Of a stretch of DNA of 40,781 bases, positions 31,047 through 38,912 are shown piece after piece. Below the pieces are notes generated by a model. That model saw only the letters and a list, made by a program, of their open reading frames with translations. It did not search any database and was not told the DNA's origin. The number at the start of each line of letters is the position of its first letter. Positions within the stretch are counted from its first letter, which is position 1. The stretch spans positions 7,900 through 48,680 of the forward strand of contig FR892657.1 in NCBI GenBank assembly GCA_000433535.1, given 5' to 3'. Position numbers and translations under genes: made by a program. The DNA is from Dorea sp. CAG:317. Its GTDB lineage: Bacteria; Bacillota; Clostridia; Lachnospirales; Lachnospiraceae.

Positions 31047-31733
31047 TTATTTTAATGCATCTGCAAATGATTTTGTAATTAACTGTGGTCTTGTGATAAT
31101 AGAACCTACAACTACGCTGTATGCTCCAAGCTCAATGACACGTTTTGCCTTCTCCGGCGTGTTGATATTTCCTTCGGCGATGACTTTGTGTTTTGCTTCT
31201 GCAACAATCTTTCTCAAGATCTCAAAATCATTCTCTTCAATCTTATCGCCCTGACTCTGCTCGGTGTATCCAACCATTGTTGTTCCGATAAAATCAAAGC
31301 CCAGCTCGTCTGCGTGAAGCGCTTCTTCTACCGTAGAACAATCCGCCATCAGAAGCTGATCCGGATACTTCTCTTTGATCTGATGGAAAAATTCATCCAG
31401 TGTCACATTTCCCGGACGAAGCGCTCCGGTTGCATCTACTGCAATGATCTCCGGTTTTACTTCCATCAATTCATCTACTTCCTTCATCGTCGGTGTTATA
31501 TATACTTTACTGTCCTCATAATCACGTTTTACAATTCCGATGATCGGCAAATCTACCTGAGACTGAATCTCCTTAATATCTTCCTTCGTATTTGCACGGA
31601 TTCCGGCAGCTCCGCCTTCGTTTGCGGCAAGCGCCATTCTTCCCATGATAAATGAAGAATGAAGAGGTTCATTTGAAAGCGCCTGGCATGACACGATCAA
31701 TTTCCCCTGCAGATTATCTATTCTCTCGTTCAT
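31047..31733 (-). CDS. nanE: N-acetylmannosamine-6-phosphate 2-epimerase
   Basis: Converts ManNAc-6-P to GlcNAc-6-P. 228 residues from ATG 31731-31733 (MNERIDNLQGKLIVSCQAL), with AAGGAGGAATTGG ahead; an upstream in-frame extension is not family-like. TIM-barrel motifs: 'GAAGIRANTKEDI', 'LPIIGIVKRDY', 'IIAVDATGALRP', 'LMADCSTVEEAL', 'VIAEGNINTPEKA' and 'VVVGSIITRP'. First gene of the cluster and therefore of the main nan transcript. Confidence 0.96.
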   Translation of the reverse strand: MNERIDNLQGKLIVSCQALSNEPLHSSFIMGRMALAANEGGAAGIRANTKEDIKEIQSQVDLPIIGIVKRDYEDSKVYITPTMKEVDELMEVKPEIIAVDATGALRPGNVTLDEFFHQIKEKYPDQLLMADCSTVEEALHADELGFDFIGTTMVGYTEQSQGDKIEENDFEILRKIVAEAKHKVIAEGNINTPEKAKRVIELGAYSVVVGSIITRPQLITKSFADALK

Positions 31734-32105
31734 TCCCAATTCCTCCTTGCTCTTTCTGAAGTACAGTATATGCTTTTCGATTTTATTTTCAATAGTTTGT
31801 CCATTTTTTGAAAGTTCTTTCATGTTTTTATATTTTCTATCTGCGAAAGTACAAAAAATACAGTTCTTTTTTTGGTAAACCTGCACAAGGCGCAGTTACT
31901 TCTTTCCGCCAGAGTTAATGTTAAATAAGTAATAGAATTCCTCTGTTAAATTACACTAATAAATATAACCTGATAAATTACCGATATGGTCCGATATCTT
32001 TCATAAGATACAACTACAGTCAGGCACCAGACCAGGCGCCTGACCAATGAATAAAATTGACACTTTTGATAACTGTCGAAATGATATAAATAATTTTAAA
32101 TCTTT
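31734..32105. other. 372-bp region upstream of nanE
   Basis: Holds the nanE promoter and the TGAAAGTTCTTTCA repeat (31809-31822). Nearer the nuclease gene is a stem-loop at about 32018-32043: GTCAGGCACC pairs with GGCGCCTGAC with one mismatch, and CAGGCGCCTG is itself a palindrome. No T-run follows on either strand. No gene is seen. Confidence 0.5.
31765..31792 (-). promoter_or_regulatory. Probable main promoter of the sialic-acid cluster
   Basis: On the minus strand TTGAAA (31787-31792), 16-bp spacer, TATACT (31765-31770), about 30 bp before nanE. A 14-bp inverted repeat TGAAAG-TT-CTTTCA lies just upstream (31809-31822) and could bind a regulator. Confidence 0.55.
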
Positions 32106-33002
32106 TTAAGTCTCTCTACTCTTAAGCTTATTCACTGTCTCTTCCACGATCTTCTGAAAAGCCTCTGTAGATTCCACCTTTGCTGCCAGTTTGAATAAAC
32201 GCTTCAGTTCTTCCTCACTGTCCACTTCGCAGAGCGATTCCTTTAATGCTGCAGGAACTTCTCCCTTATCTGCAAGGACTTCCAGAATGTACTCCCTTGC
32301 ATTTTCCTGACGCCCCTGTGCTAGCCCTTCCTGTCTTTCTTCTTTCAGCAATTCTTCAAACAACATATATCGTTCCCCCATTTCGCGGCTCGTCTTAATC
32401 TTACGAATCGAGGTCTGGAACTGTCTTACCAGTTCATCATCAAAATCCTCTTCACTCTCCGCAAGATCCGCCTCTACAAACTTCAAGAACTTAACCAGAC
32501 TCTGTGGCATCTGTTCTTTATTCTTTCCTTTCGTACTTAGAAAAATCGTCTTATTGCCATCGCAAAGCTTCGCACGCGTGTCTTCCTGACATTCATTCTG
32601 AAAAGAATAATAGTACAAACCACAGCCAAAGGGATCAAAATCACAGATAAATATCACAAATGTATTTGGCAGTTCCTCATAGGGAAGTCCTTTCTCAAGA
32701 CACTCCACATCAATCTGGCTATGATAATATCTGCTTCTTTTTCCAAGATCCGCCTGACGCCTTGCCTGCATCTCTACATTATAATGTGTATGCTTTTCAT
32801 CTCTTGCATAAATATCAAGCCGCACGCCTCTATATTCCGGGTGGTAGATCATGCTTCTCTCCTTGCTGACCACAACTTTCTCAATCGGAAAGCCTAGCAC
32901 CATCTCCAGAAAAGCAATGCAGTTCTCCTCGATACTCATGACTGCACCAAACATAAAATTATCTTTGATCGTTAAGTCTTGTAACCTCTTTTGTCTGCCC
33001 AT
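32106..33002 (-). CDS. Rpn family PD-(D/E)XK nuclease / putative transposase
   Basis: 298 residues from ATG 33000-33002 (MGRQKRLQDLT), preceded by GGAGGAAAT. The N-terminal 'TIKDNFMFGAVM' opening and 'VRLDIYARDEKHTHYNVEMQ' give the PD-(D/E)XK core (Asp, then ExQ). The C-terminal part has the GLAQGRQENA segment common in this family. Rpn proteins are recombination-promoting nucleases often present in many copies in Lachnospiraceae genomes and variable between strains. I saw no terminal repeats around it, so mobility is not shown here. Confidence 0.85.
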   Translation of the reverse strand: MGRQKRLQDLTIKDNFMFGAVMSIEENCIAFLEMVLGFPIEKVVVSKERSMIYHPEYRGVRLDIYARDEKHTHYNVEMQARRQADLGKRSRYYHSQIDVECLEKGLPYEELPNTFVIFICDFDPFGCGLYYYSFQNECQEDTRAKLCDGNKTIFLSTKGKNKEQMPQSLVKFLKFVEADLAESEEDFDDELVRQFQTSIRKIKTSREMGERYMLFEELLKEERQEGLAQGRQENAREYILEVLADKGEVPAALKESLCEVDSEEELKRLFKLAAKVESTEAFQKIVEETVNKLKSRET

Positions 33003-33100
33003 ATTTCCTCCATTTCCACAGAGGAATTCTATGGGCAAATTATAACATAAATCTCATACCAAAACCATGCATCTCTGGAACTTAAGTAAGAATTAATAAA

Positions 33101-33132
33101 TTAGGAGCGGGCATATCAAAACCCGCTCCTAA
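33101..33132 (-). terminator. Terminator of the GH18 gene
   Basis: Perfect 11-bp stem (33101-33111 with 33122-33132), 10-nt loop, followed on the minus strand by a T-rich stretch. It begins 14 bp after the GH18 stop codon. Confidence 0.85.
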
Positions 33133-33146
33133 TTACATATTCTTTT

Positions 33147-35099
33147 TTAATTTACATACTTCAATATTAAATCCCAGATCTCCGCTTTCTCCTGGCCAAG
33201 CGCCCACGCCGCTGTTCCTGCCAGCTTATGTTCCTTCATAAGCTTAAGCTTCGGCTCCAGGGACTTTTCATTTTCCAACCAGATCTTGTACGTTATACCT
33301 TCTGATTCCCATGTAGCAAAATCCTGCTTGGTATCTTCATCCCATGTAATCTCAGCTCCCGCCTCTGATACCTTCGCCTCTGCACTTGACATACCCAGTG
33401 CATCACTGGACACTTTCATAGTATATTCAGCCGCATCTGTTCCGGCATCTTGTGCCAGTTCCTCCTCTGTCTTCGGTGTCTCCTGCCATAGACGTGTAAA
33501 GAACGGTACACCGCTGATTACTTTTTCTGCCGGCACTTCCTTTAAGGTCTCTTCAATTCCTTCTTTTACAAAATTGTATGAAGATACAGAACCTGCTTCC
33601 GGTGAACCTCCGAAATGCTCGTCATACCCCATGATCACTACGTAATCTGCCATTACACCTTGTTCTTTCCGGTTATATTGCATGTTATATCCCTTCGGAA
33701 CATAATTGTCCACTGAAAGAACAAGTCCATTCTGCCGGCATCTGACAGACAGTTCACGGATAAATTGAATATAATGCTCCCCACATTCCTGGGAGATTTT
33801 TTCAAAATCAACATTAATTCCGTCAATTCCTGTCTGAAGAGCTTCTGCGATTAACTGATTGATCAGGTTCTCTCTATTTGATGTTGAGCTTAACAGCGCC
33901 AGCGACTCTTCGTTAGAGCTGATTCCTCCGTCAAAATCACGAACCGTTGCCCACACTTCAATATTGGATTGATGCGCATAATTTACATACTCTGCTGAAG
34001 ATATCGATTCCAGATTTCCTTCCGTATCTTTCACGTGATACCATGTCGGCGCAATCGTTGTCAGCCCCTTCGTTGCTGCAATTTTCTCCAACACGGTACT
34101 GTTCGCCGTACTGTTTGTCACATTATGCCATACCATATTGATAGTATAGTCTTTCTTAATATTGGTAAAATCCGGCTCTTCGAAATCAGTATCAACCACT
34201 TTCTTTTCTTCTTTTTTCAGAGCTGACTTCTTCACATAGCCGATGAAGCCATCTTTTGTTCTGACTTTTCTCCAGTTATCCTCATTTTCAATAACTGTAA
34301 CTTCATCTTTCTTCTTAAGCTCTGTCAATACCGGGCTCTTCACACCACCTCGATAGCGGACCTGCGTGTCTTTTTTCACGGTTGCAACGGTTGTTTCTCC
34401 CCATTCACTCACGATCATGACACGACTTGGATTATCATATACTTCGTATTCTATTCCTGCATACTGCTTAATAAAATCTAATGCAATGTATGCCGTACTT
34501 CCCTCTGTTTTCAGAATGACATAATCTTCACTCTTCTTATCCTTAGATACTTGATAGTCTTTACTTCCAACCTCTACTGTAACCATATCCTTTGGAAGCG
34601 TATACAATAATTTATTTTCCTTGGCATCCCAATAGAATCTGCTGCTGATATGATCTCTTACGGTCTCATACTGGACATATGCTTTGCCATCTATAATTCT
34701 TCCGTTCGGCTCCACAACCTCGTTGTTCACTGTAATAGCTAGCTGGCCTTCTTGTTTTATTCCATAATACTTATTCAAATCTGCCTGTTCTTTGGAAGGA
34801 CTGTATCTCTTCCACACAAACACACCTGCTACTATCAGAAGCAATAATATGATCATAAGCGTTGTCCGCACCATAAGATACACTTTTCTTCTTCTCTTAG
34901 ACTGCGGGCGTCTTTTCTTTGCCTTAGAATAATTGGAAGGACGACTTCCTGACGGACGTTTTCCTGATGGTCTGCTGCCATTCGGACGCTCTCTTGTCGG
35001 GCGTTCTCCTGATGGTCGACGACCAGATGCTCGGCTTCCTGACGGTCGACTTCCTGACGGTCGACTTCCCGCCGGACGTTTATTTTCTCTCTCCTCCAT
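33147..35099 (-). CDS. Membrane-anchored GH18-like glycosidase with SH3 domain and Arg-Pro-Ser tail
   Basis: 650 residues. A cytoplasmic N-tail holds nine GSRPS-like pentapeptides (11-55), then a basic patch and one membrane helix (about 76-97). Outside are a stalk region like copper-amine-oxidase N-terminal domains ('ITVNNEVVEPNGRIIDGKAY'), a bacterial SH3 domain ('VRYRGGVKSPVLTELKKKDE' onward) and a GH18 domain. The catalytic DxxDxDxE motif is DGINVDFE (about 424-431), with 'ADYVVIMGYDEHFGGSPEAG' downstream. Related proteins such as SleL/YaaH act on peptidoglycan or spore cortex. The catalytic Glu is kept, so it is probably active. AGGAGGTGCAAC precedes the ATG. Confidence 0.87.
   Translation of the reverse strand: MEERENKRPAGSRPSGSRPSGSRASGRRPSGERPTRERPNGSRPSGKRPSGSRPSNYSKAKKRRPQSKRRRKVYLMVRTTLMIILLLLIVAGVFVWKRYSPSKEQADLNKYYGIKQEGQLAITVNNEVVEPNGRIIDGKAYVQYETVRDHISSRFYWDAKENKLLYTLPKDMVTVEVGSKDYQVSKDKKSEDYVILKTEGSTAYIALDFIKQYAGIEYEVYDNPSRVMIVSEWGETTVATVKKDTQVRYRGGVKSPVLTELKKKDEVTVIENEDNWRKVRTKDGFIGYVKKSALKKEEKKVVDTDFEEPDFTNIKKDYTINMVWHNVTNSTANSTVLEKIAATKGLTTIAPTWYHVKDTEGNLESISSAEYVNYAHQSNIEVWATVRDFDGGISSNEESLALLSSTSNRENLINQLIAEALQTGIDGINVDFEKISQECGEHYIQFIRELSVRCRQNGLVLSVDNYVPKGYNMQYNRKEQGVMADYVVIMGYDEHFGGSPEAGSVSSYNFVKEGIEETLKEVPAEKVISGVPFFTRLWQETPKTEEELAQDAGTDAAEYTMKVSSDALGMSSAEAKVSEAGAEITWDEDTKQDFATWESEGITYKIWLENEKSLEPKLKLMKEHKLAGTAAWALGQEKAEIWDLILKYVN
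34935..35069 (-). repeat. Nine 15-bp tandem repeats coding for Gly-Ser-Arg-Pro-Ser units
   Basis: Imperfect 15-bp units at the 5' end of the GH18 gene; units differ mainly at the first and second residue (GSRPS, GSRAS, GRRPS, GERPT, RERPN, GKRPS). In-frame length change between strains is likely. Confidence 0.85.
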
Positions 35100-35186
35100 G
35101 TTGCACCTCCTGTTAGACCTTATTATAACAAACCATCCGGATTACGTCATTATTTATTTCGACATTTTCTTACATTTGAGGGGTAT

Positions 35187-35417
35187 TTACAGCCTTTTCT
35201 TTGTTTCTACATTTTGAAAACACAATTCTTCTACATCTCCCTTATCATTTAATACATAATCCCGCATATAAACGACGTCTTCCCGCATCGTATGAGCCTG
35301 CACGATCTGCATGGGACTTGCGGGCAGACCATCCAGCAATATATCCACTCCCCTTTTTTCATAACCTGCCAATTCCGTAAACAGGCTGCGGATCTGCTGC
35401 TCTTTCTGGTCTCCCAT
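35187..35417 (-). CDS. Small protein of unknown function (76 residues)
   Basis: Start ATG at 35415-35417 (MGDQKEQQIRSLFTELAGYE), preceded by AAAAGGAGGAATCCT, so the gene looks real. The protein is soluble, starts with a charged helix, and continues 'GVDILLDGLPASPMQIVQAH' and 'MREDVVYMRDYVLNDKGDV', a compact alpha/beta pattern. I do not recognise a family. It lies 87 bp upstream of the GH18 gene in the same direction, and the two may be co-transcribed. Confidence 0.65.
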   Translation of the reverse strand: MGDQKEQQIRSLFTELAGYEKRGVDILLDGLPASPMQIVQAHTMREDVVYMRDYVLNDKGDVEELCFQNVETKKRL

Positions 35418-35826
35418 AGGATTCCTCCTTTTAAAATGCCTGTATCCAGACAACCATATTCCTGCCGGTTTAAGACCTTATAAGGAACTGCTGTGATACA
35501 CTTAAAAGATAGTTCTGCATTATAATCATACCTATATATTTTTTTAATTTACGTAATTTTTAATTCACATGATTTTTGATTTAATTTTGAGATATCTGTG
35601 CCTGACGCAGCACATTTGACTGTTTTACTATCTGATTGTTCGATTCATAATTGAAATAAAGATTTTGATTTTGTTCTAAGAACATAGTTATCTGGATAAA
35701 CTATCTTTTAGTATCGTTATTATAGCCGATAGTTATTTTAAACGCAAGTCCTTTTTCAATTTATATTATTTTTATTTAACATACGGAATGTTCTATGCTA
35801 TACTAAACTAGAAGGAAGTGATGATT
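35418..35826. other. 400-bp AT-rich divergent region upstream of mecA
   Basis: Contains the mecA promoter at its right end and presumably that of the 76-residue protein at its left. AAGATAGTTC (about 35507) and GATAAACTATCTT (about 35695) are related inverted strings that may mark regulator sites. I see no gene. Confidence 0.4.
35776..35804 (+). promoter_or_regulatory. Promoter of mecA
   Basis: TTAACA (35776-35781), 17-bp spacer, TATACT (35799-35804) with a TG extended -10. The predicted leader is only about 15 nt. An imperfect inverted repeat AACAT-acgga-ATGTT lies between the hexamers. Confidence 0.7.
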
Positions 35827-36561
35827 ATGAAGATTGAGAAGATCAATGACAACCAGATACGTTGTACACTTACACACGCTGATCTGGCCGAGCGTCAGCT
35901 CCATTTAAGCGAACTGGCGTATGGAACCGAGAAAGCAAAGTCACTTTTCCATGATATGATGCAGCAGGCAGCCTTTGAATTCGGATTTGAAGCAGACGAT
36001 ATTCCGCTGATGATCGAGGCCATTCCGGCTTCTTCGGATTCAATCGTTCTGATAATTACTAAAGTTGAAGATCCGGAGGAATTGGATACACGATTTTCCA
36101 AATTTGCGCCATCACAGGAGGGCGATTCTTCCGAGAAGCGATATGAAGCGTTAGACAAATTAGAAGGAGCCGACTCTTTACTGGACCTTCTTGGCAAAGT
36201 AAAAGAGAAAATGGAGACTAAGGACACCGCACCACCAAAAAAAGTGCAGGAGAAACCGTCAAATAACGCAGCTCTTCGTCTCTTTTCATTCGGAACGATG
36301 GATCATGTACTCCTGGCAGCCCGTCTGCTTGACAGGATGTATCATGGTTCCAATACCTTATATAAGGATCCGGCAGAAAATATATTCCTTCTTGCCCTCA
36401 CCAAATCGGAGCATACCGACAATGATTTTAATCGAATCTGTAATATGCTGACCGAATACGGAACTATGGAAAAGGCATCAGGTGCAGAACTTGCTTTTCT
36501 CGAAGAACATTGCGAAGTTATGATTGAACATGACGCGATCAAAAAACTCGCTGCAATTTAA
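35827..36561 (+). CDS. mecA: Adaptor protein MecA
   Basis: 244 residues from ATG 35827 (MKIEKINDNQIRCTLTHADL); ATG at 35821 and GTG at 35818 are in frame but too close to GAAGGAA. The N-terminal substrate-binding domain includes 'FHDMMQQAAFEFGFEADDIP'. An acidic linker follows, then the C-terminal ClpC-binding domain with 'LFSFGTMDHVLLAARLLD' and 'ILFLLALTKSE'-like packing (here NIFLLALTKSEH). MecA delivers substrates to ClpCP and restrains competence and sporulation regulators in Bacillus. No clpC is nearby. Confidence 0.93.
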   Translation: MKIEKINDNQIRCTLTHADLAERQLHLSELAYGTEKAKSLFHDMMQQAAFEFGFEADDIPLMIEAIPASSDSIVLIITKVEDPEELDTRFSKFAPSQEGDSSEKRYEALDKLEGADSLLDLLGKVKEKMETKDTAPPKKVQEKPSNNAALRLFSFGTMDHVLLAARLLDRMYHGSNTLYKDPAENIFLLALTKSEHTDNDFNRICNMLTEYGTMEKASGAELAFLEEHCEVMIEHDAIKKLAAI

Positions 36562-36602
36562 AACGTATATTTGAGATGTGTTTTTGTAACATCTCCTTTT
36601 AC

Positions 36603-36646
36603 GAAAAAAAGACTTTGGAGTTTTTAAAACTTCAAAGTCTTTTTTG
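36603..36646. terminator. Bidirectional terminator between mecA and the DUF1858 gene
   Basis: A-run, AGACTTTG and a further AGTTTT/AAAACT pairing, CAAAGTCT, T-run. Convergent genes on both sides share it. Confidence 0.85.
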
Positions 36647-36652
36647 TTCGCT

Positions 36653-36856
36653 TTATTTTGCATCGAGATATGCGTTGATCTTCTCTACTAATAAATCACT
36701 GTCAATCCCATGTACCATTGCTGCTTCTTCAAGAGTCTCGCCCTGTGCAGATGGACATCCGAGACAGTGCATTCCAATCTCCATAAGAATTGGTGCAACA
36801 TCTGGATTTGTAAACATAAGCTCACCGATTGTCATTGTTTTTGTAACCTGTGCCAT
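36653..36856 (-). CDS. DUF1858 domain protein
   Basis: 67 residues from the second of two adjacent ATGs (36854-36856, MAQVTKTMTIGEL); AAGGAGG lies seven bases upstream of it. The DUF1858 pattern is visible: 'TIGELMFTNPDVAPILMEIG' and 'CLGCPSAQGETLEEAAMVHG'. The CxxC pair suggests metal or redox binding, as in the ScdA/RIC N-terminal domain, although the di-iron repair domain is absent. Function of stand-alone members is unknown. Confidence 0.88.
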   Translation of the reverse strand: MAQVTKTMTIGELMFTNPDVAPILMEIGMHCLGCPSAQGETLEEAAMVHGIDSDLLVEKINAYLDAK

Positions 36857-37211
36857 CATGACACCTCCTTTTTTCTCTTCGGTGCTATTAATTATATCTG
36901 CTTTTTTCCATTGTGTAAACATTTTAATCAAATTTCCTCCTAAAATTTGATTTCTTAAAAGTCAATACATTTTCTCTCTTTTTTCGACAAAAAGTTATTT
37001 TTATCACAAGTCCACAAAACACTCGTTCTTTTATTTGCTATAAATAATCCACCGATTTTTGTTCTTTTAATGTGGATAATGTGGATAATTTTTGAAAATG
37101 ACTGTTTTTTCCACCTTTTTCGCATCTTTCTGTGTGGATAACTTGGATAAGTGTTATTTTCAATTTTCTACAATTTTTTACATTTTTGTCTATTTTGTAC
37201 ACTGGGGGGGG
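36857..37211. other. 355-bp AT-rich region with a DnaA-box cluster
   Basis: No gene. Holds the promoter of the DUF1858 gene on its left, the DnaA-box cluster (37071-37141), and an 8-G homopolymer at 37204-37211 touching the stop codon of the NlpC/P60 gene. Confidence 0.6.
37071..37141 (+). promoter_or_regulatory. Cluster of three consensus DnaA boxes
   Basis: TGTGGATAA, the complement of the DnaA-box consensus TTATCCACA, occurs exactly at 37071-37079, 37080-37088 (directly abutting) and 37133-37141. A weaker TTGGATAA follows at about 37143-37150. All have the same orientation in an AT-rich gap between convergent-side genes. Confidence 0.75.
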
Positions 37212-38081
37212 TTAAAGCAGTCTTCGAACTGTAATAATATCATCGTAAGTGGCAGACAAGATACCAATTCCTTTTCGACTGTTAATTGCATTTACAATTT
37301 GTCCATTGCCCATATATATTCCGACATGACCATCGTAACATACAATATCTCCCGGCATCGCATCACTATAATTTACCGCTGTTCCGGAAGATCTCATTTC
37401 TCCGGAAGTCCTTGGAAGATTAATACCGAAGTTCTTAAAAACAGATTGTACAAAACCAGAACAGTCGGCTCCATTGGTAAGACTTGTGCCTCCCCATACA
37501 TAGGGATTTCCAATAAATTGACATGCATAGTCTACAATAGCCTGTCCCGTGCCTGCCTTGGCTTCTGCTTCTTTCGCTTTTTCTTCCGCCTCTTTTGCAA
37601 GTCGTTCTTCTTCCGCTTCTCTCGACTCTGCATAGACGAATTCTTCCTGCTTTTCTTCCACGATCTCCTGCGCTTTCTGTTCGGCGTTATTTCCTATAAT
37701 AATATAATCCGAACAGACATATCCCGTAACATCTCCGGACTTTATTTTAGTCCATGACCCTACCGGTCCCAGAATCTCCGCTGCATTGTCAGGGTATAAC
37801 TTGCCCAGCCACTCACTTTCTTTTGTAGGTTCACTCCTTATATATAGAAATGAATCTACGTTGGCAAACGCCATATCTAAATACTCACCCTTCTTCGTTG
37901 GTACCAAATAATCTTCCACCTGAATGTCTTTTTCTGCTGTATAACAAGATTTAAGTACCTCTTCAATGCCGACGCTTGGTAATATATACTCTGCATCAGC
38001 CGCCTGTGCTGTTGCAGGAAATGTTGCTACAGCACCTGAAAAAGTAACCAGAAACAATCCCTTTTTAAGAATAGAACCCAT
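37212..38081 (-). CDS. Secreted SH3-NlpC/P60 cell-wall hydrolase
   Basis: 289 residues. A signal peptide ends near ATAQA (about residue 27). An SH3 domain covers about 72-135, then comes a Glu/Lys/Ala-rich coiled coil (about 133-178), and a C-terminal NlpC/P60 domain. Catalytic Cys207 is in 'GADCSGFV' and His252 in 'YDGHVGIYMG'. The third position is Asn264 ('QIVNA') where many members have His. It probably cleaves gamma-D-Glu-diaminopimelate stem bonds. The ATG follows AAGGAGGGAGTTT. Its promoter and a WalR-like repeat lie upstream. Confidence 0.92.
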   Translation of the reverse strand: MGSILKKGLFLVTFSGAVATFPATAQAADAEYILPSVGIEEVLKSCYTAEKDIQVEDYLVPTKKGEYLDMAFANVDSFLYIRSEPTKESEWLGKLYPDNAAEILGPVGSWTKIKSGDVTGYVCSDYIIIGNNAEQKAQEIVEEKQEEFVYAESREAEEERLAKEAEEKAKEAEAKAGTGQAIVDYACQFIGNPYVWGGTSLTNGADCSGFVQSVFKNFGINLPRTSGEMRSSGTAVNYSDAMPGDIVCYDGHVGIYMGNGQIVNAINSRKGIGILSATYDDIITVRRLL

Positions 38082-38118
38082 AAACTCCCTCCTTTATGTT
38101 TTCTTATCTTTTGTAAAT

Positions 38119-38135
38119 ATTACAGAATTGTTACA
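38119..38135 (-). promoter_or_regulatory. WalR-like direct repeat in the NlpC/P60 leader
   Basis: On the minus strand TGTAAC-AATTC-TGTAAT, matching the WalR (YycF) box of two TGTWAH hexamers with a 5-bp gap. A further CGTAAC lies three bases upstream. It falls about 8-24 bp after the expected transcription start. Confidence 0.45.
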
Positions 38136-38149
38136 TATGTTACGTGATT

Positions 38150-38177
38150 ATTATATCATTGAGATTTCAAATGTCAA
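38150..38177 (-). promoter_or_regulatory. Promoter of the NlpC/P60 gene
   Basis: On the minus strand TTGACA (38172-38177), 16-bp spacer, TATAAT (38150-38155). Near-consensus, about 70 bp before the start codon. Confidence 0.75.
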
Positions 38178-38262
38178 GGCAGATTCGCTTTGTTTTTTCT
38201 TACATTTTTCCTAATTTTTTCTTATAATACAACAAACATTTCCAGTTTTTAGCAATATAATT

Positions 38263-38278
38263 ATTACAAATTGTTACA
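38263..38278 (-). repeat. Second TGTAAC/TGTAAT repeat, upstream of perR
   Basis: TGTAAC-AATT-TGTAAT on the minus strand, nearly identical to the repeat at 38119-38135 but with a 4-bp gap. It lies just upstream of the perR -35 element. Confidence 0.4.
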
Positions 38279-38293
38279 AACAGGGAGTATAAG

Positions 38294-38322
38294 TTGACAT
38301 GTGTAAATTAATGTTTTATACT
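38294..38322 (+). promoter_or_regulatory. Promoter of perR
   Basis: TTGACA (38294-38299), 17-bp spacer, TATACT (38317-38322). Near-consensus. Confidence 0.75.
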
Positions 38323-38327
38323 GATTT

Positions 38328-38345
38328 TAATAATTATTACTATTA
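38328..38345. promoter_or_regulatory. PerR-box-like operator at the perR promoter
   Basis: Perfect palindrome TAATAATTATTA (38328-38339) extending into TAATTATTACTATT, which is shared with the rubrerythrin promoter. It lies at the expected +1, so it should serve for autorepression. Confidence 0.6.
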
Positions 38346-38362
38346 TTGAAAGGAGGATGTAC

Positions 38363-38779
38363 ATGGCTACACTAAAATACAGCAGACAGAGAGCGTCTAT
38401 CAAGAAATACTTGATGAGTACCACAGAGCATCCAACTGCTGATACGGTTTATCTTCATGTAAGAGAGGAATTTCCGCATATCAGTCTTGGAACCGTATAT
38501 CGCAATCTGAATCTTCTGGCCGATACAGGTGAAGCTGTCAAAATATCTACCCCTAACGGCGGTGATCGCTTTGACGGATGCACAACCCCCCATTATCATT
38601 TTGTATGTAATACATGCGGTGAGGTATCTGATCTGGCTCTTGGGGAAGACTATTTCCAAAAGGTAAATAAAATTGCCGGGGAAAATTTTGACGGTACCAT
38701 CGAGTCACACACTACACTATTCAGCGGTACATGTCCCAAATGTATGGCTGAGCGCTTGAACCGCAAGCTTCAGGCATAA
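38363..38779 (+). CDS. perR: Fur family regulator, PerR type
   Basis: 138 residues from ATG 38363 (MATLKYSRQRASIKKYL); GGAGG lies six bases upstream, while the ATG at 38357 is within the ribosome binding site. The winged helix contains 'PTADTVYLHVREEFPHISLG' and 'TVYRNLNLLADTGE'. Regulatory metal ligands sit in 'DRFDGCTTPHYHFVC'. The structural zinc site is CNTCG and CPKC. The replacement of the Fur-like 'HHDH' pattern by PHYHF favours PerR. Downstream is a rubrerythrin gene with the same operator, supporting a peroxide-sensing role. Confidence 0.87.
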   Translation: MATLKYSRQRASIKKYLMSTTEHPTADTVYLHVREEFPHISLGTVYRNLNLLADTGEAVKISTPNGGDRFDGCTTPHYHFVCNTCGEVSDLALGEDYFQKVNKIAGENFDGTIESHTTLFSGTCPKCMAERLNRKLQA

Positions 38780-38877
38780 ATTTTCCAATGAGATAATATA
38801 GGAAGTAACACTGTTAAACACATTCATTTCATTGAAAAAGTTTCATTGAAAAATAAAAAGAATTTTCAAATAAACAA

Positions 38878-38906
38878 TTGACATTTGCAGATAACTATGT
38901 TATCTT
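38878..38906 (+). promoter_or_regulatory. Promoter of the reverse rubrerythrin gene
   Basis: TTGACA (38878-38883), 17-bp spacer, TATCTT (38901-38906). Independent of perR. Confidence 0.75.
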
Positions 38907-38912
38907 AATATC

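Noticed and set aside
32018..32043. Terminator of the Rpn nuclease gene
   Set aside because: A stem-loop forms but no T-run follows it on the minus strand; left as an unassigned hairpin.
35776..35804. LexA/SOS box between the mecA promoter hexamers
   Set aside because: AACAT-N5-ATGTT does not fit the Firmicute consensus CGAACN4GTTCG in spacing or outer bases.
36932..37211. Chromosomal origin oriC at the DnaA boxes
   Set aside because: None of the usual neighbours (dnaA, dnaN, rpmH, gyrB) is present, and I see no clear DnaA-trio and unwinding arrangement. Reported as a cluster outside oriC instead.
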